Shown here in pieces: positions 4,092-5,304 of a stretch of 5,304 nucleotides of DNA. The notes beneath the pieces are model-generated. The model did no database searches, had not been told where the DNA came from, and was given only the letters and a program-made list of their open reading frames with translations. Each line of letters begins with the position of its first letter. The stretch's first letter is position 1. Source of the stretch: DATNPH01 sp036703315. GTDB lineage: Bacteria > Cyanobacteriota > Cyanobacteriia > Cyanobacteriales > Coleofasciculaceae. Made by a program: the position numbers and the translations under genes. The stretch covers positions 1-5,304 of the forward strand of contig DATNPH010000112.1 in NCBI GenBank assembly GCA_036703315.1, written 5' to 3'.

Positions 4092-4342
4092 TGGTTTGTA
4101 TAGCCCCAGATTTCAATCTGAGGGCATCTTCTCCGGGTATAACCTCTCTGTGTGTTTCTCAATCCTATTTCTTGGGAATCATAAGCTTGGCGGTTGAAAC
4201 CGCAGCTATACAAATTTAGCTTGGCGATTGAAATCGCAGCTATACAAACAAAACCCGCCGACGCGGGTTTCAAAATTCTTGATTTTTCCTCAGTCCGCGT
4301 AGGCGGACTTCGTTTGTGTAGACGCGAATTCCATTCGCCTGG
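4074..4342. repeat. Array of four two-hairpin intergenic repeats
   Basis: The unit has hairpin 1 (7-bp stem, GTAG or GTCG loop), a linker like TTTGTTTGTRTAG, and hairpin 2 (about 6-bp stem around TC). Copy A (+) is 4074-4125. Copy B (-) is 4184-4214 and has linker and hairpin 2 only. Copy C (-) is 4218-4269, and copy D (+) is 4292-4338. B and C match over 31 bp except at two positions that are complementary to each other. Between copies the stems change in pairs, for example AACCCAC/GTGGGTT in A and AGTCCGC/GCGGACT in D. Units like this are scattered in intergenic DNA of filamentous cyanobacteria, as far as I recall. The minus-strand open frame over this array (4022-4273) is a by-product of the repeats. 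Confidence 0.85.
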
Positions 4343-4366
4343 TCTTGGATATAGCTAATTCCTAAT

Positions 4367-4597
4367 ATGATTGCTGAAAAATATTGCCGTCAACCCAAAC
4401 CTGAAAAGCGAAATCATTGGGGGAGTTGGTTGTTAGCGGGATTGAAGATTAACAAGGGGAAATCGAAGCGTCCTCGCCCTAACTCGCCCTCAAGGGTGTA
4501 TTTACCACCCTGCAACGTCTGTCCTGGGTTCCAAGCCATTGCTCACGACCGTAAAATACTTAAGTTAATTGTGGCAAAATCATACCTAGACTCGTAG
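4367..4597 (+). CDS. Doubtful 76-aa ORF, no recognised family
   Basis: An open frame from ATG 4367 to TAG gives a basic protein with several Pro, Cys and Trp residues (for example HWGSWLLAGLKINKGK and VYLPPCNVCPGF). There is no Shine-Dalgarno before the ATG, no promoter is seen, and the start lies just after repeat copy D. A CxxC pair (CNVC) is present. It could be a real small gene, the remnant of a larger one, or chance. It converges with the WD40 gene ending at 4702. The 104 bp between them holds one HIP1 site and no terminator I can support. Confidence 0.28.
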   Translation: MIAEKYCRQPKPEKRNHWGSWLLAGLKINKGKSKRPRPNSPSRVYLPPCNVCPGFQAIAHDRKILKLIVAKSYLDS

Positions 4598-4701
4598 ACT
4601 GACAGTCATTGCTAAAAAGCGATCGCCAAACCGTATTTCGCACCCCTTGCCAACCACTTGAAATTACTATCAGTTCGAGAACCTCTAATTCCGACTCAGG
4701 C

Positions 4702-5304
4702 TCAATTCTCTACAGCTCCCAAAGCCTTTAAGGTTGCCTTCTGCGCCTCTGTTAAACTCTTGATCCCAGTGATGTTCAGCTTCTCGTAGGGTCTCGGTGC
4801 TCTCAACACTTTGATGCGATCGCCTGTCTGAACATCCCAAAGTGCGATCGCCTCATCTTGACCACAAGTGGCGAGAATTGCACAACCTGAATCCTTCATA
4901 TTGTCCGTTCCAGGACTGTAGACAACTGACTCAATCCAGCTTGTGTGACCTTTTAATGTTTTGAGACATTGTCCGCTGCTAACCTCCCACAACCGCACTG
5001 TTCGATCATCACCAGTAGTAGCAAGGGTAGTTCCCTGAGGGCTAAAAGCCAATGAGCGAATCCAATTGGTGTGGCCCTGTAACGTTCTCAGGCATTGTCC
5101 AGTTTTAATGTCCCATACTTTCACGAGGTTGTCTTCACCACCACTTGCCAGGAGTGTTCCCTGAGTGTTGAACGCGATCGCCCAAACTCGATTCGTGTGT
5201 CCCTCCAAAGTTCTCAAGCACTCACCCGTTAGAGCATCCCACAATTTTACGGTCTGGTCGTAGCTGCCACTGGCGAGAAGTTGACCATTTGGACTAAACG
5301 CTAG
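4702..5304 (-). CDS. WD40-repeat protein, C-terminal 200 residues (probable NB-ARC/WD40 type)
   Basis: The minus frame is open from the right edge (LAFSPNGQLLASGSYDQTVK, then LWD) to TGA at 4704-4702, so the true start lies outside the window. It holds four WD40 blades, the first partial, with the GH...WD spacing: GHT at about 35, 77 and 119, and LWD, VWD, LWE, LWD at the blade ends. The DNA period is exactly 126 bp (42 codons), e.g. GTGTG at 4943, 5069 and 5195. The last blade carries a small insert (about 131-142, PGTDNMKDSGCA). The ending RAPRPYEKLNITGIKSLTEA and KATLKALGAVEN is a tail I associate with cyanobacterial proteins having an N-terminal NB-ARC (STAND ATPase) module, so that domain is expected upstream but is not visible. 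The propeller probably acts as a sensing or protein-binding module. Confidence 0.95.
   Translation of the reverse strand, partial: LAFSPNGQLLASGSYDQTVKLWDALTGECLRTLEGHTNRVWAIAFNTQGTLLASGGEDNLVKVWDIKTGQCLRTLQGHTNWIRSLAFSPQGTTLATTGDDRTVRLWEVSSGQCLKTLKGHTSWIESVVYSPGTDNMKDSGCAILATCGQDEAIALWDVQTGDRIKVLRAPRPYEKLNITGIKSLTEAQKATLKALGAVEN

Noticed and set aside
4022..4273. 83-aa minus-strand ORF
   Set aside because: It is made up almost wholly of the two-hairpin repeats.
4074..4342. CRISPR array
   Set aside because: The repeats lie in both orientations, are spaced irregularly and are internally structured; there are no regular spacers and no cas genes.
4627..4640. Further copy of the 3'-end remnant (AACCGTATTTCG shared with 1213-1224 in reverse)
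   Set aside because: The match is only about 12 bp with no extension on either side, so chance is a sufficient explanation.

Overview
The window looks like chromosomal DNA from a cyanobacterium, probably a filamentous one. Four things point that way: eight copies of the HIP1 palindrome GCGATCGC in 5.3 kb, a Mo-dependent-nitrogenase C-terminal-domain protein of the type found in cyanobacteria, a WD40 protein whose C-terminal tail is typical of cyanobacterial NB-ARC/WD40 proteins, and many small intergenic repeats (heptamers, two-hairpin units, C/G-run hairpins). The genus cannot be fixed from the sequence.

Left part (1-2137). A membrane-anchored M28-family zinc peptidase on the minus strand runs off the left edge. 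Upstream of it lies about 660 bp without an intact gene. This stretch holds a heptamer repeat, a decayed 72-bp copy of the 3' end of a gene found intact at 2541-2885, and several perfect hairpins. A short gene too small for most ORF callers follows (51 aa, 1597-1752). It has a textbook promoter, a 17-bp palindrome in its leader, a good ribosome binding site and a terminator-like hairpin. Beyond it is a 109-bp long-range inverted repeat (1901-2009).

Middle part (2138-3796). A plus-strand Mo-dependent nitrogenase-like protein comes first. It is followed by a minus-strand cluster of three small genes, in transcription order: a frameshifted gene of about 96 codons (3562-3274); a 69-aa conserved-looking protein that overlaps it by ATGA (3277-3068); and a 114-aa protein with an excisionase-like helix-turn-helix (2885-2541). 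A strong plus-strand intrinsic terminator faces away from the start of this cluster with no plus-strand gene ahead of it.

Right part (3797-5304). An 82-aa XRE-type repressor-like protein reads divergently from the cluster. After it comes an array of about 270 bp containing four copies of a two-hairpin repeat in both orientations, with compensatory base changes between copies. A doubtful 76-aa ORF follows, then the C-terminal 200 residues of a WD40 beta-propeller protein on the minus strand that runs off the right edge.

No single pathway links these genes. The window reads as an accessory, repeat-rich stretch between two larger genes. The points most worth following are the small-peptide transcription unit, the covarying two-hairpin repeats, and the three-gene minus cluster with its frameshift and facing terminator.
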